64,000 bases of DNA from Streptomyces virginiae. GTDB lineage: Bacteria; Actinomycetota; Actinomycetes; Streptomycetales; Streptomycetaceae. Position numbers and translations under genes: made by a program. Below are positions 8,656 to 16,146 of the stretch, one piece after another. The first letter of the stretch is position 1. The number at the start of each line of letters is the position of its first letter. Location of the stretch: assembly GCF_000720455.1 (NCBI RefSeq), contig NZ_JOAK01000001.1:496001-560000 (forward strand), given 5' to 3'. Under the pieces are notes generated by a model. The model was not told the DNA's origin. It searched no databases and saw only the letters and a program-made list of their open reading frames with translations.

Positions 8656-9054
8656 CACCCGAGCCGCCACGGTTGCCGTCCTTGCCGTCCCTGCCGTGAC
8701 ATCGCAGGTCAACAGGCATGCGGCCAAGACGGCAACCGGGCCCAAGACATCCCACCCAGGACGGCACCCGCATCCGTCTTGCCCCGTCCCCAACGTCTTG
8801 GCCCGTATCACCCCAGGTCACAGGGCTGCCGCCCGAGACGGCAGACAGCAGGTCGCCGTCCTCCGGGCGAGAGCACCGGTACCCGAAATCGGCGGGGAGG
8901 CCCCGCCCTCGCTTGACGCCCAAGACGCCCGCAGGGCCCGCCAAGACGAAAGGCCGGCACGCCCCCGTACCGGCCCTGACCTGCGATTTCAACGGCCAAG
9001 ACGTTTAAGACGCCTCACGCACCCCCGAAGCCACGTAGGAGCATCCCCACACCC
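8656..9054 (+). other. 399-bp gene-free region rich in short repeats (candidate origin)
   Basis: No convincing ORF is present. TTGCCGTCC-type direct repeats occur at 8673-8692, and GGTTGCCGTC (8671-8680) is inverted as GACGGCAACC (8728-8737). CCAAGAC and its complement GTCTTGG recur through the region (about 8724, 8741, 8798, 8921, 8940 and 8996), near-regular in sequence but not in spacing. This looks like iteron-type or protein-binding DNA between an ATPase gene and a membrane-protein gene. Function is inferred. Confidence 0.45.
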
Positions 9055-9966
9055 ATGGCCACCCTTGCCACACCCACCACCACAAAGCACGAGCCCAGGT
9101 GTGACGGCGCACCGCCCGGAGGCGGGAACGAAGTAACGGCCGCGCAAACCGCTGAGCGGTACACGCTCGCAGCGGCCGGGGCCGTCATCGTGGCCCTTAC
9201 CGCCGGAGCGTTCTGGCTCTCGTACGCGCACCTCGCCGAGGTCGCCGGACGCCACGGTCTGGCCGCCTCCCCTGTCCGCCAATGGGCCTGGCCCGCGACC
9301 CTGGACGCGTTCATCGTCGCCGGCGAGCTCCTGATGCTCCGCGCAGGATTGCGCCGCGTCACCGACTGGTGGGCGATCGCCCTCACCACCACCGGTTCCC
9401 TCGGCTCCATCGCCCTCAACGTCGCGGGTGTCAGCGGCACCCGGGGCGCCACCACGGTGCCGCTGCTGGACTACGTGGTCGCGGCTGTACCCCCAGCCGC
9501 TGCTCTCCTGGCCTTCGGCGTCCTCATGCGCCAGATTCATGAGCACGTCGCCTCACCCGCCACCCCACGCAGCACGGATGACCGCAATCGCCCAACGGCG
9601 GTCCCCGTCCTACTCCCGGAGGCCGAGGGGAGCGCCTTCGACGGTCGACCCGAACCCATGGGGGGCGAGCCAGAGGGGCCAGGGGCCACCGCAGCCGAGA
9701 CTGCCGCGGAGCCGGACGATGACCCCCGCGAGGCTGCCGCACCCGCGGCCCCGTCCCGGAAGGTCGGGCGACCGACAACCGGTGACCTGGACGACTTCCT
9801 CGCGATTGTGGAGAGGCTGGGAGGGGAGCCGACGCTGAAGCAGATGAGGACGGCCATCGAGGGCGAGGGCCACTCGATCAGCAACGAGCGCCTGGGGAAG
9901 GTCAAGAGGGAGCTTGCGGATCTCCGCAAGCAGCAAGCTCTGACCGGAACCATGCCCGGATACTGA
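9055..9966 (+). CDS. DUF2637-family membrane protein with C-terminal DNA-binding-like tail
   Basis: The 303-residue protein has four predicted membrane helices in its first half (around residues 34-56, 73-92, 103-124 and 136-158). This is the DUF2637 pattern seen in Streptomyces plasmid transfer/spread regions. The middle is an acidic, Ala/Pro-rich linker. The last about 65 residues (GRPTTGDLDDFLAIVERLGGE ...) look like a small helical HTH domain. It probably sits in the membrane and may help plasmid spread within the mycelium, as Spd proteins do. That role is inferred from location and topology. Confidence 0.72.
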   Translation: MATLATPTTTKHEPRCDGAPPGGGNEVTAAQTAERYTLAAAGAVIVALTAGAFWLSYAHLAEVAGRHGLAASPVRQWAWPATLDAFIVAGELLMLRAGLRRVTDWWAIALTTTGSLGSIALNVAGVSGTRGATTVPLLDYVVAAVPPAAALLAFGVLMRQIHEHVASPATPRSTDDRNRPTAVPVLLPEAEGSAFDGRPEPMGGEPEGPGATAAETAAEPDDDPREAAAPAAPSRKVGRPTTGDLDDFLAIVERLGGEPTLKQMRTAIEGEGHSISNERLGKVKRELADLRKQQALTGTMPGY

Positions 9967-10269
9967 CCGATATTCACCGCAGGTCAACGCCGGTAAGGCC
10001 GGACGGGGACTGGGGCTGGCTGACGGCCACGATCCCCGTCGATCACCACGCGATCCCCGTCCCCTCGCCCCGGCCCGGTCCCCAGCCCGCGAGCTGTGCT
10101 CCACGTTCCCCTCACAGTGGCAGCCATCCGCTGCACTTCGGGGACCGCCGGCCATCCGGTCAGCTCTGGCTGCCGTGCGCCGCAACTCGTGCCAACACCA
10201 TGGGCGCCCGCCCTCCGACCCCGTTTGTCCCGCACTGTCAGCCCACCCTCCGCATCGGAGAAGCACCCT
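9967..10269 (+). other. 303-bp region upstream of mobC with an inverted repeat (candidate oriT)
   Basis: No gene is seen. GGCAGCCA (10119-10126) is inverted as TGGCTGCC (10167-10174) with a 40-bp spacer. The position directly before mobC and relaxase is where an origin of transfer is expected. A nick site cannot be recognised by eye. Confidence 0.35.
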
Positions 10270-10995
10270 GTGACGCTCGACCCGAACGACCCCGATTCCA
10301 CGCCCTCGCTGAACTCGAAGCAGCCTGGGCAGAAGGCCCATTGGCGGACCGTGTTCGGGATGACGGCCCCTGGCGGAGCCAGTAGTACCCCGTGTCCGAC
10401 TCAAGGTCGGTCTTCGGGGGTCTCCGCCCCGGGGGTGGCGGAGACGGCCCAGCGCCAGGGGGCGCCGGACCGTGAGGTCGGGTCCGAGGGCGGCCCCGAC
10501 CAGGACACGCTCCACGCCGTCCAGCGCGAGATCCTCCACGCCGAACGCAGCGCCGCGCCCGCCGCCGGCGAGCCGACGGTGAAGAGTGTCCAGCCCACGA
10601 TCCGCCGCTTCACCGGCAACAAGCGCGGTGACCGGGTCGGCCCGCTGCGCTTCACCGACGACGAACGCCCCCGCCTCCAAGAGGCCGCCGCCGAGCACGG
10701 CTACAAGGGCGAATCCGGCTTCGCCGCCGACATCGTCCTCGCCTTCATCAACGGGCGGTTCACCGCCAACCTGCCCCTGTCCGAGGATCGCCGCCGCACG
10801 CACGTCTTCCGCGCCCAGGTCCTGCGCCAGTGCAACCGCATCGGCGTCAACATCAACCAGATCGCTCGCGCCCTGAACAGCGATCTCACCCCGCCCGACA
10901 TACGCCAGCACCTCGACGAGCTCCACGACCTCCTCGTCCTGATCGCCGAGACCTTGCGCGAGCCCGCCAATCCGAGGGAGGTCCGACAGCCGTGA
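10270..10995 (+). CDS. MobC-like relaxosome accessory protein
   Basis: The 241-residue protein starts at GTG 10270 with GGAGAAG upstream. The first about 110 residues are low-complexity. The C-terminal part contains a basic segment (IRRFTGNKRGDRVGPLRFTDDE) followed by an RHH-like fold and the MobC hallmark RQCNRIGVNINQIARALN. MobC-type proteins bind oriT and help the relaxase open the strands. Its stop overlaps the relaxase start as GTGA, so the two are translationally coupled, which supports the role. Confidence 0.82.
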   Translation: MTLDPNDPDSTPSLNSKQPGQKAHWRTVFGMTAPGGASSTPCPTQGRSSGVSAPGVAETAQRQGAPDREVGSEGGPDQDTLHAVQREILHAERSAAPAAGEPTVKSVQPTIRRFTGNKRGDRVGPLRFTDDERPRLQEAAAEHGYKGESGFAADIVLAFINGRFTANLPLSEDRRRTHVFRAQVLRQCNRIGVNINQIARALNSDLTPPDIRQHLDELHDLLVLIAETLREPANPREVRQP

Positions 10996-12710
10996 TCGCT
11001 GCCATCAAGCCCTCCGGCGCCAACACCCGCGGACTGCTCGCCTACCTCTACGGCCCCGGCCGCCACGACGAGCACACCGACCCGCACGTCGTGGCCGGCT
11101 TCGCCATGCTCGCCATGCCCGACCCCGGCCGCGACGAGAACGCCACCCTCACCCAGCTCGCCCGCTACCTCGACGCACCCGTACGCCTCCGCAATAGCGA
11201 GTTCGGCAAGAAGATCACCGACCACGTCTGGCACTGCCCCGTCCGAGCAGCCCCCGAGGACCGCCACCTCTCCGACGCCGAGTGGGGCGAGATCGCCCAG
11301 CGCATCGTCGCCGCGGCCGGCATCGCCCCCGAAGGCGACGACCTGGCCTGCCGCTGGATCGCCGTACGGCATGCCGACGACCACATCCACATCCTCGCCA
11401 CAACCGTGCGAGAGGACGGCCGCCGACCCAAGCTCCACGACAGCGGCATCCGCGTGGGCGACGCTTGCCGGCAGATCGAGAAGGACTACGGCCTGCGCCG
11501 CTTGAAGAAGGGCGACCGCACCGGGACCCGCGCCCCCAGCCAGGCCGAGATGCACAAGGCTCAGCGCCTCGGCTGGGAACAGACGAGCCGCGAGTGGCTC
11601 CAGGACCGCATCCGCGCCGCCATCCCCCACGCCCGCACGGCCGAGGAACTACTCGCCTACCTGGAAGCCGACGGGATCGCGGTCAAGGCCCGGCGCGGCC
11701 CCTCCGGAGACCTCCTCGGCTACGCCGCGGGCCGCCCCGGCGACCTCAACAAGGACGGCGAACAGGTCTTCCACCCAGGCGGGAAGATCGCCCCCGACCT
11801 CACCCTCCCCAAACTCCGGGACCGCCTCGAAGCCGGCCAGCCCGAGGAACACCCCACCGCCCGCCGCAACCAGCCCGCCACCCCCTGGCACCAGGCCACC
11901 GAAGCCCTCGACTCCTTCCGCACCGACCTCGCCGACGACACCCACGCCCAGGCGCACATCACCGCTCTCGGCGAACTCCTCGAAGCCGCTGCCCAGAAGG
12001 CCCCCACCCAGCTCCGCGCTGAACTCCAGTCCGCATCCAAGGCGTTCACGCGCGCCCAGCGCTCCCAGATCCGGGCGGAAGACCGCGCCGCCCACGCCAT
12101 CCGCAACGCGGCCCGCGACATTGTCCACACCGCCACCGGCCCCGACGGCAGCGCCCTCGCCGCCCTCATCGCAGCCCTCCTGTGGGCCGGGATCATCGCC
12201 GGCCGCTGGCACGAGGCCAAGGGCCACGCCCATCAGGCCGACGCCGCCCGCCAAGCCCTCCACCACCTGCAGGCAGCCGCCGACCGGGCCCTCACACCGA
12301 CGCTCGTCGTACTCGAGCAGCGTCAGCCGAGGGAGGAAGCCCGCCGGACCCTCGCCAGCGACGTACGCGCCGCCGTCCCCGACCAGGCCGACCGGATCCT
12401 CACCGACCCCAGCTGGCCCGCCCTCGCCGCCCTCCTGGCCGACGCCGAAGCCCGAGGCCACCAACCCCACCAGCTCCTACAGGAGGCCGCAGCCCAGCGC
12501 GAACTCGCCACAGCCCGCCAACCCGCCCGCGTCCTGATCACCCGCCTCCAGCACACCGGCCGCAACCCCAGCCCCAACCCCCGCGCCGAAGCCGCCCGCC
12601 GCCGCACTACTGCCAACGGCATGGCACTCCCCGGTCAGCAGGCCGGGAACACGCCGCCAGCCACGGCACCTGTGCCCCCTGCGAGTCAGTCCGGTCGGTC
12701 TCGTCGCTAG
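10992..12710 (+). CDS. Relaxase / mobilization nuclease
   Basis: The 572-residue protein starts at GTG 10992, overlapping the mobC stop. The N-terminal nuclease domain carries the metal-binding motif HADDHIHI (about residues 126-133), preceded by a segment with DHVWHCPVRAAPEDRHLSD. The candidate nicking Tyr lies in the first 25 residues (LLAYLYGPGRHDEH). The region after residue 240 is helical, with an Ala-rich tail and one hydrophobic stretch (LAALIAALLWAGIIAG) that may touch the membrane or partner proteins. It should nick oriT and lead single-strand transfer. No coupling protein gene is present in the element, so a host element would have to supply the conjugation channel. Confidence 0.88.
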   Translation: MIAAIKPSGANTRGLLAYLYGPGRHDEHTDPHVVAGFAMLAMPDPGRDENATLTQLARYLDAPVRLRNSEFGKKITDHVWHCPVRAAPEDRHLSDAEWGEIAQRIVAAAGIAPEGDDLACRWIAVRHADDHIHILATTVREDGRRPKLHDSGIRVGDACRQIEKDYGLRRLKKGDRTGTRAPSQAEMHKAQRLGWEQTSREWLQDRIRAAIPHARTAEELLAYLEADGIAVKARRGPSGDLLGYAAGRPGDLNKDGEQVFHPGGKIAPDLTLPKLRDRLEAGQPEEHPTARRNQPATPWHQATEALDSFRTDLADDTHAQAHITALGELLEAAAQKAPTQLRAELQSASKAFTRAQRSQIRAEDRAAHAIRNAARDIVHTATGPDGSALAALIAALLWAGIIAGRWHEAKGHAHQADAARQALHHLQAAADRALTPTLVVLEQRQPREEARRTLASDVRAAVPDQADRILTDPSWPALAALLADAEARGHQPHQLLQEAAAQRELATARQPARVLITRLQHTGRNPSPNPRAEAARRRTTANGMALPGQQAGNTPPATAPVPPASQSGRSRR

Positions 12711-12729
12711 CGACGGTGAAAACAAGAGA

Positions 12730-12762
12730 GCGGGGGGAGCGAGTTGATCTCACTCCCCCCGC
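12730..12762. terminator. Bidirectional terminator between convergent genes
   Basis: GCGGGGGGAG (12730-12739) pairs with CTCCCCCCGC (12753-12762) around a 13-nt loop. The hairpin lies between the ends of the relaxase gene (+) and the winged-HTH gene (-). Confidence 0.7.
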
Positions 12763-12775
12763 CTCTTCATCCAGG

Positions 12776-13300
12776 TCAGCCCCGGGTGGCGCGAGCCCTC
12801 GTCCAACGCTCGGCAACGGATGCGTTCATCGTGTAGAAGAACTCCGACTTGAGCCCCGGCTCGCTCGTGAGCGCTTCCACCCACGTCATCGGCCAGTTGC
12901 GGCGCTTGTAGTGCTTGCGTACGGCGCGAGTGAATGCCGAGAGGTTGCCCTGCAGGCTCTTCTTCTCCATGCCTAGGTGGTTGGCGATCGAGGTGTAGCT
13001 CACGCGTGTGTCGGGCTGCTTTGCCAGGAAGTCGAGGACGCGGACGACTGTCTGAACCGAGCCCAACGGTTCGATGGCTAGCCTGCGGAAATCTTCTACG
13101 GTCCACTCGACGACCGGGAGCGTGTCGCTGTCCGGTGAGTCCGCCGCCGAGCTCGTTGCGGAATCAACCGACGGAACCATGGAGACACGTGGAGTACCGG
13201 CCGTGGCTCCGGTCAGTTCCGCAAGGTAGGCGTACACCTGCGTGACGTACTGGATCGGCACGGGCACCGAGACGAACTGCGGCTGGGTTTCCTGCGTCAT
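12776..13300 (-). CDS. Hypothetical protein with C-terminal winged-HTH-like domain
   Basis: ATG 13300 is preceded by GGGAGGGATC, giving 174 residues; an upstream ATG at 13360 would add 20 residues without a ribosome site. The N-terminal part (VPVPIQYVTQVYAYLAEL) may form a short amphipathic helix. The C-terminal part resembles a winged HTH (VSYTSIANHLGMEKKSLQGN) with a basic stretch (RKHYKRRNWPM). It is a lone gene between the mobilization genes and the CBASS-like pair. It could be a regulator of the element or of the cargo. No family is confidently recognised. A GTGTC-N7-GACAC inverted repeat (13344-13360) lies just upstream and may be its operator. Confidence 0.65.
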   Translation of the reverse strand: MTQETQPQFVSVPVPIQYVTQVYAYLAELTGATAGTPRVSMVPSVDSATSSAADSPDSDTLPVVEWTVEDFRRLAIEPLGSVQTVVRVLDFLAKQPDTRVSYTSIANHLGMEKKSLQGNLSAFTRAVRKHYKRRNWPMTWVEALTSEPGLKSEFFYTMNASVAERWTRARATRG

Positions 13301-13580
13301 GATCCCTCCCCTGGTCTGTCTGCCAGCGCTCTCGCCTGGCGACGTGTCTGACTCTGACACACCGACTGCTACGCGTCTACCAGTTAGTGCCGGTTACTGT
13401 CGTTCCTACTTCCGTTAGAGTTCCAGCTACTCACGGCTAGTGGACCTGTTCGTCAATGCGTACGTGGGCGCCTTGGATGCATCAACTGTTTGCGGCGGTG
13501 GACCATGGGCCCGCACGACGCCCGCCGGACCGTGAAAACCGTGGGGTCCCCTGTCACCGGCTGCCCTTACCTTTGTCGGC

Positions 13581-14123
13581 ATGACAGAAGCTGCTGGTCC
13601 ATCTGAGGCCACGCGTCGGAGTGCGATAGAGGCCGAACTGAAGCGGCTCGAAGAGAGCGCGAAGTACAGCGGGCAGATGCAGTTCGAGCTGACCAAGCAG
13701 TGGCGCGGCATCAACCTCGGCCTTGGCCTGCCAGCAAGCGTGCTGGCAGGTATCTCTGGTGCAGCCGCGCTCGTCTCTACCGCCGGGCGGGTTCCGGCCG
13801 GCATCCTGGCGCTCGTCGCGTCTGGTTGCGGCGCCATCCTCACCACCATCAATGCCTCGCACCGGATGAACCAGGCCGCGGCAGCGGGCAACGCCTACTT
13901 GGAGATCCAGACCGCAGCCCGTCAGGCCAGGGAGATCGACCTGGATTACTCCTCCATCGATGAGGCACGTCAGGCCTTGGCCGAGCTCACGGCTCGGAGG
14001 GATGAGCAGAACAAGACCGCTGAGCCCCCGAACAAGCGGGCCTACAAGCGGGCCCAGCGCAACCTCGACGGCGGCGGGCAGACCTACGCCGTCGACGAGA
14101 CGACCACGACGACGGGGCGGTAG
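13581..14123 (+). CDS. SLATT-domain two-helix membrane effector
   Basis: The 180-residue protein has the SLATT layout. A helical N-terminus (about residues 10-42, KYSGQMQFELTKQWRGIN) is followed by two membrane helices (about 44-66 and 71-90) and a conserved-looking helix with AAGNAYLEIQTAARQAREIDLDY. SLATT domains were described computationally as pore-forming effectors coupled to nucleotide-synthesising enzymes in conflict systems. Here the next gene, 7 bp downstream, is a CD-NTase, which strongly supports that role: nucleotide signal in, membrane permeabilization out. No Shine-Dalgarno is evident before ATG 13581, so transcription may be leaderless. The C-terminal 40 residues are polar and probably disordered. 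Confidence 0.82.
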   Translation: MTEAAGPSEATRRSAIEAELKRLEESAKYSGQMQFELTKQWRGINLGLGLPASVLAGISGAAALVSTAGRVPAGILALVASGCGAILTTINASHRMNQAAAAGNAYLEIQTAARQAREIDLDYSSIDEARQALAELTARRDEQNKTAEPPNKRAYKRAQRNLDGGGQTYAVDETTTTTGR

Positions 14124-14130
14124 AGCAGGG

Positions 14131-15000
14131 ATGGCACTCACGGTTTTCCAGGCCTTCGACATCTTCCTGGAACGGCTTACGCCCCTCCCGAGCGAGCGGG
14201 ACGCCAAAGCCCGGCATCGGCTCAGCGTCGAAACCTCGCTTAAGGGCTCCGCCAGTTTCGGCGTGCACCGCTTCCGCGAGACCGGCTCGTTCGGCCACGG
14301 CACAGGCATCCGTAACCACTGCGACGTCGACCTGCTAGTCAGCATGACCGGCAGCAAGCCCACTTCTGACACCGCTCTGCGATGGGTGAAGGAAGCCCTG
14401 AAGGCCAGCTTCCCGATGACCATCGTCGAGATCCGCCGGCCTACCGTCGTCGTCAGGTTCGCTGGCGGAGCAGAGCAGTGGGAGATCCTCCCCGGGTTCC
14501 GTGCCTCACCTCAAGGCGAGACGCCGGTCTACGACATCCCCGGACCGGCAAGCGGGTGGATGAGCTCGGCCCCGACGGCGCACCTGGACTACGTCAACGG
14601 GGTCAACCAGCAGGCTGGCATCCTCGGGGGAGCGAAGAAGTTGGCCCGGCTCGCTAAGGCGTGGAAGTACTACAACCAGGTGCCGATCTCCTCCTTCTAC
14701 CTGGAGATGCGCGCCGCCCAGTACATGGCGGCTCAGGCGTCCTTCAGTGCCGCCCTGCACCTCTGCGGCTATCTGGAGTGGCTCGACCAGATCGCTCTGG
14801 CAGACATGAACGACCCCATGGGGAAGGCAAGCCGGTTCTCCGCGTGCTCCAGCGCGGCAACAAAGACGACCGCGTTGTCCAACCTCCACACTGCCGCGAC
14901 TCGCGCCAGGAAGGCCGTCACTGCTGAGCAGGCTTGGAACACACGGCAGGCCCTCGACTACCTGGACCTTGTGTTCGGCCACCAGTTCCCCAAGTCCTGA
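14131..15000 (+). CDS. CD-NTase (cGAS/DncV-like nucleotidyltransferase), CBASS-like
   Basis: The 289-residue protein carries the nucleotidyltransferase signature GSFGHGTGIRNHCDVDLLV, with Gly52-Ser53 and the metal ligands Asp65 and Asp67. A third acid is expected in EILPGF, where Glu118 takes the place of the usual Asp. The C-terminal helical domain (residues about 165-285, KLARLAKAWKYYN ...) fits the OAS1-C-like half of CD-NTases. It should make a cyclic or linear oligonucleotide upon phage sensing and activate the SLATT partner encoded just upstream. No Cap2/Cap3 (E1/E2 or JAB) or HORMA/TRIP13 genes are nearby, so this would be a short type I CBASS. The downstream end converges on the aaRS-like operon. 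Confidence 0.85.
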   Translation: MALTVFQAFDIFLERLTPLPSERDAKARHRLSVETSLKGSASFGVHRFRETGSFGHGTGIRNHCDVDLLVSMTGSKPTSDTALRWVKEALKASFPMTIVEIRRPTVVVRFAGGAEQWEILPGFRASPQGETPVYDIPGPASGWMSSAPTAHLDYVNGVNQQAGILGGAKKLARLAKAWKYYNQVPISSFYLEMRAAQYMAAQASFSAALHLCGYLEWLDQIALADMNDPMGKASRFSACSSAATKTTALSNLHTAATRARKAVTAEQAWNTRQALDYLDLVFGHQFPKS

Positions 15001-15097
15001 CGGCAGCCTCTTCGTGGGCTTCGTCGGACCTAACCTCTCCGGCCGGCAATGCCCAGGAAGGCTTTCCCCCGCTGACCTGGCGCTGCCCGAAGCGCAC

Positions 15098-15124
15098 GCG
15101 GCCGTCATGCACCACGACGGCCGC
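15098..15124. terminator. Inverted repeat between convergent genes
   Basis: GCGGCCGTC (15098-15106) pairs with GACGGCCGC (15116-15124) around a 9-nt loop. It lies in the 150-bp gap between the CD-NTase end and the end of the AlaRS-like operon and probably terminates both transcripts. Confidence 0.55.
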
Positions 15125-15150
15125 AGCGATGGGCCGCTGAGTGGCCGCCC

Positions 15151-16146
15151 TTACCTGCACACCTCTTCTTCGATGGCGCGAGCGATCTGGGGCCACGGGG
15201 CACGTAAGACGCTGAAGAGCGACCAGTAGTCGTAAGCCTCACGAACCACGGAACTGGTACCAAGGCATACCGCTCCCGAGTCGATCGTGCCTATGACCCG
15301 CCGGGCGATGCCCCCAGCCCCATGGGGTGCGGGGTAGATGCCGTTGCCAAGGAGGAGGGTGGCGGTACGGATGGCATCCAGCGTGGTTGGTGGTGCTGCA
15401 CCGGCGAAGCGCCCATAGATCAACTCCTGCCAGGTCTGCTGGGTACGTGCCCAGGCGAGGCGTTCCAGTCCGGTTCCGAGATCTACGGCCATGCGGGTCG
15501 GGTCATCGGCATTCCACAATAGGACGATGTCGCCAAGGCCGAGGTCGAGGTGGCGGAAGTGCAGCGTGATGCCTGCGACCTCACGCCGGCGCCAGGGGGC
15601 GACAGTCCCGTAGATGCTCAGGTGGCGGGCGTGGAAACGGAGTTGGGAGAGGACTGAGAGCCAGCCGTCGAGAATGGCCCCGTACTCGTCGAGTCGTTCT
15701 ATGGGCTGGACGCGGGAGACGTTGACGAATGAAGTCAGGAAGCCGTCACACAGGTTGCCTGAGGTGTCGCGTTCGCCAGTGAAGCGAACGACAGGCTGGG
15801 GGAGGAACCCGCGGCGGTACGTCTGGGGTCTGCCGTCTTTGAGGAGCGGGTCGAGAGCCTGGACAGCCGAGATGGTGAGCTCTGTATCGCGGCCCCAGCG
15901 GAGCGGGAGACAGTCGTCGCGTGGAGCGCCGACGTTGGCGAAGGCGGTCTCCAGACTGCGGAGGAGTTCCTTCCACGAAGGAGGCCGGCGCGGGGGACGG
16001 TATGGGCTGCCGCGGTGCGGGTGCTGGATTTCGATGCGGGGGCCGTCGACCGTGAACTCCCAGTGGGGGCCTAACGCCGCGCGGAGCACGGCAGGGATCC
16101 GTGCGGCCAGCGCATCTCCGGCCGCACTCTTTGCTGCAGTCAGCAC
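15151..16146 (-). CDS. AlaRS-like class II aminoacyl-tRNA synthetase core, stand-alone
   Basis: The 331-residue protein resembles the catalytic half of alanyl-tRNA synthetase. LGTGLERLAW (residues 223-232) is the class II motif 3 form found in AlaRS (TGMGLER). The following DAIRTATLLLGNGIYPAPHGAGGIARRVI parallels the AlaRS segment with DHxRA and GYVLRRI. Upstream blocks around residues 85-130 and 165-200 would carry motif 1/2 equivalents, diverged. The tRNA-recognition, editing and C-Ala domains of a full AlaRS (about 880 residues) are absent. GTG 16146 overlaps the glycosyltransferase stop by 7 bp, and the gene is last in a six-gene operon. It may activate an amino acid for a non-translational use. 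Substrate and tRNA use are unknown. Confidence 0.62.
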   Translation of the reverse strand: MLTAAKSAAGDALAARIPAVLRAALGPHWEFTVDGPRIEIQHPHRGSPYRPPRRPPSWKELLRSLETAFANVGAPRDDCLPLRWGRDTELTISAVQALDPLLKDGRPQTYRRGFLPQPVVRFTGERDTSGNLCDGFLTSFVNVSRVQPIERLDEYGAILDGWLSVLSQLRFHARHLSIYGTVAPWRRREVAGITLHFRHLDLGLGDIVLLWNADDPTRMAVDLGTGLERLAWARTQQTWQELIYGRFAGAAPPTTLDAIRTATLLLGNGIYPAPHGAGGIARRVIGTIDSGAVCLGTSSVVREAYDYWSLFSVLRAPWPQIARAIEEEVCR

